A DNA stretch of 64,000 nucleotides from Croceivirga sp. Its GTDB lineage: Bacteria; Bacteroidota; Bacteroidia; Flavobacteriales; Flavobacteriaceae. The DNA is taken from assembly GCA_028284665.1 (NCBI GenBank), contig JANQRG010000011.1:108161-172160 (forward strand), read 5' to 3'. Each line of letters starts with the position of its first letter. Within the stretch, counting starts at the first letter, position 1. The notes under the pieces were generated by a model. The model did no database searches, was not told the DNA's origin, and saw only the letters and a program-made list of their open reading frames with translations. Shown piece by piece: positions 45,532 through 53,582 of this stretch. The position numbers and the translations under genes were made by a program.

Positions 45532-45548
45532 TCAATATTTAATATTGA
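45532..45548. promoter_or_regulatory. Perfect 17-bp palindrome upstream of the first fasciclin gene
   Basis: TCAATATT-T-AATATTGA, 8-bp arms around one base, 83 bp before the ATG at 45631 and about 60 bp before the mnmA start codon on the other strand. The form suits a dimeric transcription factor operator, but AT-rich palindromes also arise by chance. Confidence 0.3.
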
Positions 45549-45630
45549 CATAACTTAGAATTAAGGATGCATTTAACTGTTTAGGACGATTTAACGCTAT
45601 TTTCAGCTCTTGAGAAGGACACCTAAAAAA

Positions 45631-47706
45631 ATGAAAATGAAATCCATCCCACTCTACACCAAACTACTCTTCCTATTCGTCATTTCCGTATTGCTATTTT
45701 CTTGTAGCAACGATGATGACAGTGATCCAACACCGCAACAAACGCAAAATCCGGAAAACCCCAACGAGGATGCTTCCGATGACGATAACGCTACCACTAC
45801 GGTAAATATCGTGGACCTGGCCTCATCCGTTGACATGTTGGAGGATCTGGTAACCGCTTTGCAAACCGCAGATGCCGGTCTTGTTGAGGCACTCTCCGTG
45901 GAGGGCACATTCACGGTTTTTGCTCCTAATAACAAAGCATTTGATGCGCTTCTAGATGGACTGGAGGATTTTGATTCCCTTGAGGATTTTGATACCGAGG
46001 AAGAAAAAGCGCTGTTAGCCGAAATTTTAACCTACCATGTTATCACCACTGAGGCAGCTTTTTCAACCGATTTGTCTAATGGAACTGAACTCGAAACCTT
46101 ACAAAGCGAATCCTTAGCGATTAACGTTGACGGCAGTGTTTTTGTCCAGGATAAAACCGATGAACTAGCCGAGGTAATCGGAGCTGATAACTCCGCTTCA
46201 AATGGTGTAGTACATATTATTGATAAAGTGTTACTTCCTCAGGCGGTGCTGGACATTTTGTTTCCGGAAAATGAAGAGCCAACGAGCACTGTAGTAGATA
46301 TTGTAGTAGAGACCGAAACGCTATCCCTGCTGGAGGAGGCAGTAATTACCGCAGGGTTGGTAAGCGATTTGAATGGAGAAGGCCCTTTCACCATTTTTGC
46401 TCCTACAGACGCCGCCATCGAGGAGTTATTTGATCTGCTAGGAGATACCTACAATAGCTTTGACGATTTTACCAATCCTGTGGAAATCTTGTTGCTAGCT
46501 GAAATATTGGAATACCACGTAGTTCCTCAAAATCTTACCTCCGCGGATCTGATGCCAGGAACGGTTGCAACATTGGATCCGGAACAAACCCTGGAAATAA
46601 TAGCCTCAGGAGATGGTTTTGTAATTGGGGATGCTTCGGCTACAGATGCCAATCTTCTTGAAATTGACAAGACGGCAAGTAATGGTGTCGTTCACATTGT
46701 TGATAAAATCCTGATTTCACAGGAGGTTGCAGATCTGTTACAAGACCTCGGCATTGATATCAACAATCCTACTAACCAGGGGCCAACGATCAAATCGTTG
46801 GTAGAAAATAATGAGGAACTGGAGTTTTTGGAGCAGGCTTTACAGCTAACGGGACTATTAGACACTCTGGGCGAAGAAGGTCCTTTTACCATTTTTGCTC
46901 CCTCCAATGAAACCCTAACTCTTTTGTTTGGATTGCTGGGTAGTCAGGTAGACGGCATTGAAGATTTTGATCTGGATTTTGAAATTGAGCTATTACGCAA
47001 CGTACTGTTATATCATGTAGTTCCGGGAAGGATTACCGCTTCCGATTTAGCCGTAGGAGAGGTAACCACCTTATTGGGAGACACTATTGATGTGTTGCTA
47101 GGTCCTGATGGCTTTTTACTCAAAGATGCGACCGATCTAATAGCCCAACTCACGTTTACCGATATTCCTGCAAGTAATGGGGTGATCCATGTTATTGATC
47201 GCATATTGATCCCGGAATCCGTAATTGACACTATCGTCGAAGAAACCGAAGAGAACCTTCAACAGCTATTGGCTTTGGTTACTGAGAACGAAAGTTTGGT
47301 GATAGCCCTACTAATGGCCGGAGAAGATATTCAACAGGAATTAAATGCCCCTTTCACCTTTTTTCTGCCTACCAACCAGGCTTTTCTAGATCTGTTCGAT
47401 CAATTAGAGGGAATCGATTCTTTGTTGGATTTTGATACGGTAGGCGAACTGGAGTTATTAGCAACCATTCTATCCTACCATTTTGTTACGGGCACTACTG
47501 CCTTATCCACAGATTTGTCGGATGGCCAATTCATCACTACACTGCAAGGTGAGAACCTTTCCATACGCCTGGACAACGGTGTTGCCATCCTTGACAAAAC
47601 CGGAATTCCCGCGGTAGTTACTGCAGCAGACCGAGAAGTACTTAATGGCATAGTGCATTTCATAGATAAGGTGCTGTTACCACAAGAAGCTTTGAACAGT
47701 CTTTAA
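45631..47706 (+). CDS. Fasciclin (FAS1) domain lipoprotein, four domains
   Basis: A surface or periplasmic lipoprotein of about 691 residues. The signal peptide ends in VISVLLFS-C (Cys about 24), followed by an Asp/Asn/Pro-rich linker and four FAS1 domains starting near residues 55, 210, 375 and 530. Each has the H1 motif (FTVFAPNNKAF, FTIFAPTDAAI, FTIFAPSNETL, FTFFLPTNQAF) and the H2-like end (NGVVHIIDKVLLP or close). FAS1 modules usually mediate adhesion between cells or to matrix. The four copies are well diverged, unlike those in the next two genes. The frame opens at a TTG (45610); the ATG at 45631 or 45637 is preferred at the signal peptide. Confidence 0.92.
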   Translation: MKMKSIPLYTKLLFLFVISVLLFSCSNDDDSDPTPQQTQNPENPNEDASDDDNATTTVNIVDLASSVDMLEDLVTALQTADAGLVEALSVEGTFTVFAPNNKAFDALLDGLEDFDSLEDFDTEEEKALLAEILTYHVITTEAAFSTDLSNGTELETLQSESLAINVDGSVFVQDKTDELAEVIGADNSASNGVVHIIDKVLLPQAVLDILFPENEEPTSTVVDIVVETETLSLLEEAVITAGLVSDLNGEGPFTIFAPTDAAIEELFDLLGDTYNSFDDFTNPVEILLLAEILEYHVVPQNLTSADLMPGTVATLDPEQTLEIIASGDGFVIGDASATDANLLEIDKTASNGVVHIVDKILISQEVADLLQDLGIDINNPTNQGPTIKSLVENNEELEFLEQALQLTGLLDTLGEEGPFTIFAPSNETLTLLFGLLGSQVDGIEDFDLDFEIELLRNVLLYHVVPGRITASDLAVGEVTTLLGDTIDVLLGPDGFLLKDATDLIAQLTFTDIPASNGVIHVIDRILIPESVIDTIVEETEENLQQLLALVTENESLVIALLMAGEDIQQELNAPFTFFLPTNQAFLDLFDQLEGIDSLLDFDTVGELELLATILSYHFVTGTTALSTDLSDGQFITTLQGENLSIRLDNGVAILDKTGIPAVVTAADREVLNGIVHFIDKVLLPQEALNSL

Positions 47707-47733
47707 ATTCTTCCAAAACATACCATTAGCAGG

Positions 47734-47758
47734 ACCGCCAACTTAGGCGGTTTTTTTT
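47734..47758 (+). terminator. Terminator of the first fasciclin gene
   Basis: ACCGCC-AACTTA-GGCGGT followed by eight T residues, 27 bp after the stop codon. Confidence 0.9.
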
Positions 47759-47770
47759 GATTTTAATAAC

Positions 47771-48002
47771 ATTTTGTTAAACTTTTACAAAAAAAAGTGT
47801 AACAAAAGCAACCTCTTCCCTGTTGTTTAATCTTTTTATTGTTTTATCAAAACAGTTGTTTTTTGGTATAAAATCGTCAGTATTGTGAGAAAATTCTAAT
47901 TTTATTGTAAAATCTCTACAAAAATCCCCTAGGCGACTACCACCCCATTTGTTCACTGATAAACAAAAGCAATTAAACATTTTAACTTAAAACCTATTGA
48001 AA
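47771..48002 (+). promoter_or_regulatory. Shared 5' leader, copy A, of the second fasciclin gene
   Basis: It begins ATTTTGTTAAACTTTTA and contains an imperfect inverted repeat TTGTTAAACTTTT...AAAAGTGTAACAA (47774-47805 or so), then AACAAAAGCAACCT exactly 202 bp before the ATG and AATTAAACA exactly 32 bp before it. The same elements at the same distances precede the third fasciclin gene. TGTAACA at 47798-47804 also resembles the boxes before the ECF sigma genes. A long untranslated leader or a promoter with distal start is inferred; the middle portion is only loosely similar between copies. The stretch from 47707 to 48002 holds no gene. Confidence 0.6.
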
Positions 48003-51000
48003 ATGAAAAATCTCTTGAGGTGGCACGGCATTTTGCTTCTGGCCTTAGCTACCTTTATCACACAATCTTGCGAAGATGACGACGAAGGCAATGCCTCTGC
48101 CGATGACAGCACCACAGCTATTACTATTGTAGAAACTGCTCAAAACACAGAACCCTTAAGTTCCTTGGTGGCAGCATTGGCAAAAGCAGATGAAAATGAA
48201 GGTTCCGACTTAATAGGGACACTAAATGCTGAGGGCAGTTTTACCGTTTTTGCTCCAACTAACACTGCCTTTGATAATCTGTTCGCCGAATTAGACGGGT
48301 TTGATTCTCTTGAAGATTTTGACACTGCAGAGGAACGGGAACTACTGGGCCTCATACTACAATATCATGTAGTGGCCGGCGTTACTGCCGCCTCCACGGA
48401 TCTTTCCGAAGGACAGGAAATTGAAACTGTCCAGGGGGAAAGTGTTACCATATCCCTTATAGATGGTGTTTTCATTGCCGATGCCACGGATGTAGACGCC
48501 GAAGTAATAATTCCTGATGTGGATGCCTCTAATGGCATTGTACATGTTATCGACAAGGTGTTACTACCTCAGGAGGTGATTAATACGCTTAATCCACCGC
48601 AGGACCTGGTAGATTTGGTCATTGCAACAGACATCCTTTCCTCTTTGGAAGCCGCTGTAATCAAGGCGGATCTAGTAGAAACCTTACAGGGAGAAGGACC
48701 CTTTACCGTCTTTGCCCCCACGGACGATGCCTTTGCCGCATTATTTATGGCCCTGGGAAGTGAGTATACCTCATTAGATGATTTTGACACAGAAGAAGAG
48801 ATCGCGTTGCTGCGTGATATTCTATTGTATCATGTACTTCCAGTGCAAGTTCTGGAAGCGGATCTCTCTGAAGGCGAAGTTGCGACAGCCCTGGAAGGCA
48901 ATTCCATAGCTGTCATTGCCACGGATGCAACCTTTGTGATCGGTGATGCTTCAGAAACTAACGCAGGTATAGTTGCTACGGACAACATTGTGACCAATGG
49001 CGTGGCGCATGTGATCGATAAAGTGTTATTACCACAATCTGCAGTTGACTTTTTAGCGACCCTGGAAATGCAAAATATTGTGGAAATAGCAATAGCCACT
49101 GACGATTTAAGCCTACTGGTGGAAGCTTTGACCGCAGCTAATGCCGGATTAGTGGAAGCGCTGAGCGGTGAAGGACCTTTTACGGTTTTCGCTCCTACCA
49201 ACAAGGCTTTTGCCGATTTACTTGAAGTGCTTGGGGATAATTACAGCAGCCTTGCAGATTTTGACACCCAGGAAGAATTGGATCTCTTGGTTAGTATTCT
49301 AACCTATCATGTGGTTCCTGAAGTAGCAGCTTTCTCTACGGATCTTACAGACGGACAAGAGGTAACTACCCTAAACGGCGCCACCCTTACTATTGGTGTA
49401 AACGGCAACGGGGTATCGGTTAGCGACACTACGGATGATCCTGCCCATGTAGACATTCCGGATGTGGATGCCAGCAATGGAGTGGTTCACGTGATCGACA
49501 AAGTGTTATTACCCCAGGAAGCGGTAGACTTTGTCACCCAACTCAATATGAAAAACATTGTAGAGCTTGCCATAGCTACAGACGACCTAAGCCTGTTGGT
49601 CGAAGCTTTGACTACTGCCAATGCAGGCCTGGTAGAAGCGCTAAGTGGCGAAGGACCCTTTACGGTTTTCGCTCCTACCAACCAGGCTTTTGCCGATTTA
49701 CTTGGAGTGCTTGGTGATGATTATCACAGCCTCGCAGATTTTGACACCCAGGAAGAATTGGATCTATTGGTTAGTATTCTCACCTATCATGTGGTTTCCG
49801 GTGTTGAGGCATTCTCTACAGATCTTACAGACGGACAACAGGTGACTACCCTAAATGGTGCCACCCTTACTATTGGTGTAAATGGTAACGGTGTATCGGT
49901 TAGCGATGTTACAGACGATCCTGCCCATGTGGACATCCCGGATGTGGATGCCAGCAATGGTGTTGTGCACGTGATCGACAAGGTGTTATTACCACAGGAA
50001 GCGGTAGACTTTGTCACCCAACTCAATATGAAAAATATTGTAGAGCTTGCTGTAGCTACAGACGACCTAAGTCTATTGGTAGAAGCTTTGACTACTGCCA
50101 ATGCAGGTTTGGTAGAAGCACTGAGCGGCGAAGGACCTTTTACCGTTTTTGCCCCGGATAATCACGCTTTTGTTGATTTACTTGAAGTGCTTGGGGATGA
50201 TTATCACAGTCTCGCAGATTTTGATACCCAGGAAGAATTGGATCTATTGGTCAGTATTCTAACCTATCATGTAGTTTCCGGTGTTGAGGCATTCTCTACA
50301 GATCTTACAGACGGACAACAGGTGACTACTCTAAACGGCGCCACCCTTACTATTGGCGTAAATGGTAACGGTGTATCGGTTAGCGATGTTACGGACGATC
50401 CTGCCCATGTGGACATCCCGGATGTGGATGCCAGTAACGGTGTAGTGCACGTGATCGACAAGGTGTTATTACCGCAGGAAGCGGTGGACTTTGTCACCAA
50501 ACTCAATATGAAAAATATTGTAGAACTGGCTGTCGCCACAAACGACCTAAGTGTGTTGGTAGAAGCTTTGATACAAGCAAATGCCGGTTTAGTGGAAGCT
50601 TTGAGCGGTACTGGCCCATTTACGGTCTTCGCTCCTGACAATCACGCTTTTGAGGATTTGTTTGATCTGCTAGGAGATGGATTTCACAGTATAGCTGATT
50701 TTGATACCGATGCCGAGCGAGCTATTCTTGTCGATGTGCTAACGTATCACGTAATTCCGGGAGCCGCAGCATTATCTACTGACCTATCTAATGGTCAAAC
50801 GCTGGTAACCTTACAAGGTGAAAGTGTTACCGTAGCCTTAAATGGCGGAGTTCAAATTGACGATGCCACTGACAGCAACGCTAAAGTCACCGGAGCGGAT
50901 AATGTTGCTCGTAATGGGGTAGTACATATTATTAGCAAGGTCTTGTTGCCACAATCCACCTTGGATGCCCTTACCCCTCCCCAGCCCAATATCGTCCAAC

Positions 51001-51464
51001 TGGCGCAGTCTGTAGATGATCTAAGTATTCTGGTAGAAGCGCTTATTCAAGCTGATGCAGGTTTGGTGGAAGTACTCAGTGGCGATGGTCCTTTTACCGT
51101 TTTTGCACCGGACAATCATGCATTCCAGGAATTGTTCCAATTCCTTGGACCCGATTTTCATGATATTTCAGATTTTGATACCCCGGCAGAAAAACAGCTT
51201 CTGGCTACAGTTCTAACATATCATGTTGTAGCAGGTCAGGCTTTTTTTAAGGATGACCTCGGTACCCTACATGAAGTTACTACAGTTCAGGGTGAAACCA
51301 TTGGTGTGAACATTAGAAGTAATGGTGTAATAAACTTAGAAGATAAATCCGGCGACCATACACAGGTTACTACAGAAGATGCAGGGGCTAGTAACGGTGT
51401 TGTTCATATCGTTAACCAGGTCTTACTACCTCAAGAGTTCCTGGATGCACTCAATACGCATTAA
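48003..51464 (+). CDS. Fasciclin (FAS1) domain lipoprotein, seven domains with near-identical internal repeats
   Basis: An 1153-residue lipoprotein; the signal peptide ends LALATFITQS-C (Cys about 23) and is followed by an acidic linker. Seven FAS1 domains start near residues 38, 198, 356, 516, 676, 836 and 993. All carry FTVFAPTN/DN motifs and NGVVHVIDKVLLPQ-type ends. Domains 3-5 are almost identical (for example ATDDLSLLVEALTTANAGLV and VDIPDVDASNGVVHVIDKV in parts), and domain 6 begins as a copy and then diverges, pointing to recent unequal duplication or conversion. The protein is strongly acidic. Adhesion or matrix function is known for the family; the ligand is not. Start is ATG 48003, two codons after a TTG at 47997. 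Confidence 0.92.
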   Translation: MKNLLRWHGILLLALATFITQSCEDDDEGNASADDSTTAITIVETAQNTEPLSSLVAALAKADENEGSDLIGTLNAEGSFTVFAPTNTAFDNLFAELDGFDSLEDFDTAEERELLGLILQYHVVAGVTAASTDLSEGQEIETVQGESVTISLIDGVFIADATDVDAEVIIPDVDASNGIVHVIDKVLLPQEVINTLNPPQDLVDLVIATDILSSLEAAVIKADLVETLQGEGPFTVFAPTDDAFAALFMALGSEYTSLDDFDTEEEIALLRDILLYHVLPVQVLEADLSEGEVATALEGNSIAVIATDATFVIGDASETNAGIVATDNIVTNGVAHVIDKVLLPQSAVDFLATLEMQNIVEIAIATDDLSLLVEALTAANAGLVEALSGEGPFTVFAPTNKAFADLLEVLGDNYSSLADFDTQEELDLLVSILTYHVVPEVAAFSTDLTDGQEVTTLNGATLTIGVNGNGVSVSDTTDDPAHVDIPDVDASNGVVHVIDKVLLPQEAVDFVTQLNMKNIVELAIATDDLSLLVEALTTANAGLVEALSGEGPFTVFAPTNQAFADLLGVLGDDYHSLADFDTQEELDLLVSILTYHVVSGVEAFSTDLTDGQQVTTLNGATLTIGVNGNGVSVSDVTDDPAHVDIPDVDASNGVVHVIDKVLLPQEAVDFVTQLNMKNIVELAVATDDLSLLVEALTTANAGLVEALSGEGPFTVFAPDNHAFVDLLEVLGDDYHSLADFDTQEELDLLVSILTYHVVSGVEAFSTDLTDGQQVTTLNGATLTIGVNGNGVSVSDVTDDPAHVDIPDVDASNGVVHVIDKVLLPQEAVDFVTKLNMKNIVELAVATNDLSVLVEALIQANAGLVEALSGTGPFTVFAPDNHAFEDLFDLLGDGFHSIADFDTDAERAILVDVLTYHVIPGAAALSTDLSNGQTLVTLQGESVTVALNGGVQIDDATDSNAKVTGADNVARNGVVHIISKVLLPQSTLDALTPPQPNIVQLAQSVDDLSILVEALIQADAGLVEVLSGDGPFTVFAPDNHAFQELFQFLGPDFHDISDFDTPAEKQLLATVLTYHVVAGQAFFKDDLGTLHEVTTVQGETIGVNIRSNGVINLEDKSGDHTQVTTEDAGASNGVVHIVNQVLLPQEFLDALNTH
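49071..50510 (+). repeat. Three exact-length 480-bp tandem repeats inside the second fasciclin gene
   Basis: The units 49071-49550, 49551-50030 and 50031-50510 are in register without any indel; the junction sequence (AAGTGTTATT...CTCAATATGAAAAA) recurs at 49501, 49981 and 50461 with about three differences per 60 bp. The partial similarity continues upstream to 49021 and downstream into domain 6. Each unit is one FAS1 domain (160 codons). Confidence 0.93.
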
Positions 51465-51469
51465 AAAAT

Positions 51470-51500
51470 AAGAGAAGGGGCTACTTCGGTAGCCTCTTAC
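51470..51500 (+). terminator. Terminator of the second fasciclin gene
   Basis: GGGGCTAC-TTCG-GTAGCCTC hairpin with a stable UUCG loop, extended by AAGAGAA/TTACTT flanks and a T-rich tail, about 10 bp after the stop codon. Confidence 0.85.
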
Positions 51501-51508
51501 TTTTATTT

Positions 51509-51740
51509 ATTTTGTTAAACTTTTATAAAAAAAGATGAAACAAAAGCAACCTTGAGTAATTTGCTTCATCTTTTGATCGTTTTGAAGTATATCGCTATAA
51601 AAATTGCAAATAAAACAGTAATTGAAGACTATTTTGGTCAGTTTTGAGATATTTTTCAATAATATCGAAAGTAAGAGCAATTTATTTTGTGAAAAAAAAA
51701 GGTAATACAATTAAACAAATTTGACTTAAAACAAGTAATT
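51509..51740 (+). promoter_or_regulatory. Shared 5' leader, copy B, of the third fasciclin gene
   Basis: It begins ATTTTGTTAAACTTTTATAAA, with AACAAAAGCAACCT 202 bp and AATTAAACA 32 bp before the ATG, the same distances as in copy A. ACTTAAAAC close to the start codon is also shared. The inverted repeat TTGTT...AACAA at the 5' end is present but less perfect (GATGAAACAA in place of GTGTAACAA). No gene is visible between the two fasciclin frames. Confidence 0.6.
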
Positions 51741-53306
51741 ATGAAGCATTTTTTTAAAAATCCCCTTATTTTACTCCTGGCCTTGATCACGTTTTGGTCG
51801 TGTTCAGATGATGATGACAACGGAGACGGAGATGGACAACAGCCAGATGACACTACCATTGTAGATCTTGCTATTGATACCGCCGACCTCAGCTCTTTGG
51901 TCGCGGCTTTGCAAAAAGCTGATGAGAATGATGGAACCGATTTGGTTGCGGCATTAAACGGTGCTGGACCTTTTACCGTTTTCGCCCCAACTAATGATGC
52001 CTTCTCCGAACTATTGGCTAGCCTAGACGGCTTCAGTTCATTGGATGATTTTGACACTGATGAGGAAAGAGACCTACTTGCTACTATCTTAACCTATCAC
52101 GTTGTTTCAGGTGCCGCAGTGGAATCATCAACTTTGACTGATGGACAGGTCATAACAACATTGCAAGGAGAAACCCTAACGGTTTCTGTTGACGGTGATG
52201 ATATTGATATTGAAGATGCTACTGACGAGGATGCCGATGTTGATATGCCAGATGTAGAAGCTTCAAACGGAATCGTTCATGTCATTGACAAAGTATTGCT
52301 ACCGCAAGCGGTTTTGGACGCGTTAAATTCCAGTGAACCCACCGCTAATATTGTAGAGACCGCTATCGCTACCGATGCCCTCAGCTCTTTGGTCGCGGCT
52401 TTACAAAAAGCAGATGAAAATGACGGAACCGACTTGGTGGCGGCATTAAGTGGTGATGGACCTTTTACCGTTTTCGCACCAACTAATGATGCCTTTACCG
52501 AACTATTGGCTAGCCTGGATGGCTTTAGCTCATTGGATGATTTTGACACTGATGAGGAAAGAGACCTACTCGCAGCTATCTTAACCTATCACGTTGTAAC
52601 AGGGGCAGCTGTTGAATCATCTACTTTGACTGATGGACAGGTCATAACTACGTTGCAAGGAGAAACCCTCACCGCTTCGGTTGACGGTGATGACATTGAT
52701 ATTGAAGATGCTACTGACGAGGATGCCGATGTTGATATACCAGATGTAGCAACTACTAATGGTATCGTTCATGTGATTGACAAAGTATTACTACCACAAG
52801 CGGTTTTGGATGCACTTAATGCACCTACGGCTAACATTGTGGAAACCGCTATCGCTACCGATGCACTCAGTTCTTTGGTGGCGGCTTTACAAAAAGCAGA
52901 TGAAAATGACGGAACCGACTTGGTGGCGGCATTAAGTGGTGAAGGCCCTTTTACCGTTTTCGCCCCAACCAATGATGCCTTCACTGCACTATTGGCAAGC
53001 TTGGACGGGTTCGATTCATTAGACGATTTTGATACTGATGAAGAAAGAGACCTACTTGCAGCTATCTTAACCTATCACGTCGTTACAGGTGCCGCAGTTG
53101 AATCATCCACTTTAACCGATGGACAGGTCATTACAACGCTGCAAGGAGAAACTCTCACTGCTTCGGTTGACGGTGATGACATTGATATCGAAGATGCCAC
53201 TGACGAGGATGCCGATGTTGATATGCCAGACGTAGCTACCACTAATGGGATCGTTCATGTGATTGATAAAGTATTGATACCACAAGCGGTTTTGGATGCA
53301 CTATAA
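51741..53306 (+). CDS. Fasciclin (FAS1) domain lipoprotein, three near-identical domains
   Basis: A 521-residue lipoprotein with signal peptide ending ALITFWS-C (Cys about 22), a DDDDNGDGDGQQPDD linker and three FAS1 domains starting near residues 38, 200 and 362. All three contain GPFTVFAPTNDAF, FDTDEERDLLA, LTYHVV and the very acidic strand DGDDIDIEDATDEDADVD (18 residues), which could bind divalent cations. The C-terminus is the usual NGIVHVIDKVLIPQAV. Domains differ at only a few residues each, so the amplification is recent and independent of that in the preceding gene. Adhesion is the family role; no substrate can be named. Confidence 0.92.
   Translation: MKHFFKNPLILLLALITFWSCSDDDDNGDGDGQQPDDTTIVDLAIDTADLSSLVAALQKADENDGTDLVAALNGAGPFTVFAPTNDAFSELLASLDGFSSLDDFDTDEERDLLATILTYHVVSGAAVESSTLTDGQVITTLQGETLTVSVDGDDIDIEDATDEDADVDMPDVEASNGIVHVIDKVLLPQAVLDALNSSEPTANIVETAIATDALSSLVAALQKADENDGTDLVAALSGDGPFTVFAPTNDAFTELLASLDGFSSLDDFDTDEERDLLAAILTYHVVTGAAVESSTLTDGQVITTLQGETLTASVDGDDIDIEDATDEDADVDIPDVATTNGIVHVIDKVLLPQAVLDALNAPTANIVETAIATDALSSLVAALQKADENDGTDLVAALSGEGPFTVFAPTNDAFTALLASLDGFDSLDDFDTDEERDLLAAILTYHVVTGAAVESSTLTDGQVITTLQGETLTASVDGDDIDIEDATDEDADVDMPDVATTNGIVHVIDKVLIPQAVLDAL
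51855..53300 (+). repeat. Three tandem repeats of about 490 bp inside the third fasciclin gene
   Basis: The unit start (CTCTTTGGTxGCGGCTTTxCAAAAAGC) recurs at about 51893, 52385 and 52871, giving periods of 492 and 486 bp; the difference comes from the linker NSSEPTAN against NAPTAN. The two later units are almost identical in sequence. Each unit encodes one FAS1 domain. Confidence 0.9.
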
Positions 53307-53338
53307 GCAATACCTCCTTTTAAAGCACTAAACTATCT

Positions 53339-53369
53339 AAAGAGGCTGCCCGAAAAGGCGGCCTCTTTT
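53339..53369 (+). terminator. Terminator of the third fasciclin gene
   Basis: AAAGAGGCTGCC-CGAAAA-GGCGGCCTCTTTT: a 12-bp stem with one mismatch and a T-run, 33 bp after the stop codon. Confidence 0.88.
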
Positions 53370-53406
53370 CATATGGAACCTTCGGAACTAACGAATAATC
53401 CGTTCC

Positions 53407-53425
53407 GACTTGTATAATACAAGTC
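53407..53425. repeat. Perfect 19-bp palindrome
   Basis: GACTTGTAT-A-ATACAAGTC, 9-bp arms around a single base. It is not followed by a T-run, so an operator or recombination-type site fits better than a terminator. It lies in non-coding DNA behind the fasciclin array. Confidence 0.5.
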
Positions 53426-53512
53426 GTTGGGGACAGTAATTCATGTATGGAATACGATATTACTTTCTGATACTATCCGTTTATTCCTTGTTTATTTCCT
53501 AAAAAGAATACA

Positions 53513-53538
53513 AAAAGGAACCGGATTAGGTTCCTTTT
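53513..53538. terminator. Orphan terminator hairpin
   Basis: AAAAAGGAACC-GGATTA-GGTTCCTTTT, 10-bp perfect stem with T-run. No gene precedes it; the previous terminator lies only 144 bp upstream. As with the hairpins at 47734 and 51470, it is followed within about 10 bp by ATTTTGTTAAA. Confidence 0.7.
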
Positions 53539-53582
53539 CTATTGAATTTTGTTAAAGTTTTGTAGTATTTATCTGAATATTC

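Noticed and set aside
49487..50641. Repeated open frames on the strand opposite the fasciclin repeats
   Set aside because: They recur only because the 480-bp repeat recurs; composition (Ser/Thr/Ala-rich, no homology) fits antisense shadow of a biased coding sequence.
45631..53306. Possibility that the fasciclin repeats are a mobile element or an assembly error
   Set aside because: Repeat edges coincide with domain boundaries, no transposase or inverted ends are present, and the units differ by scattered substitutions, which an assembly duplication would not show.
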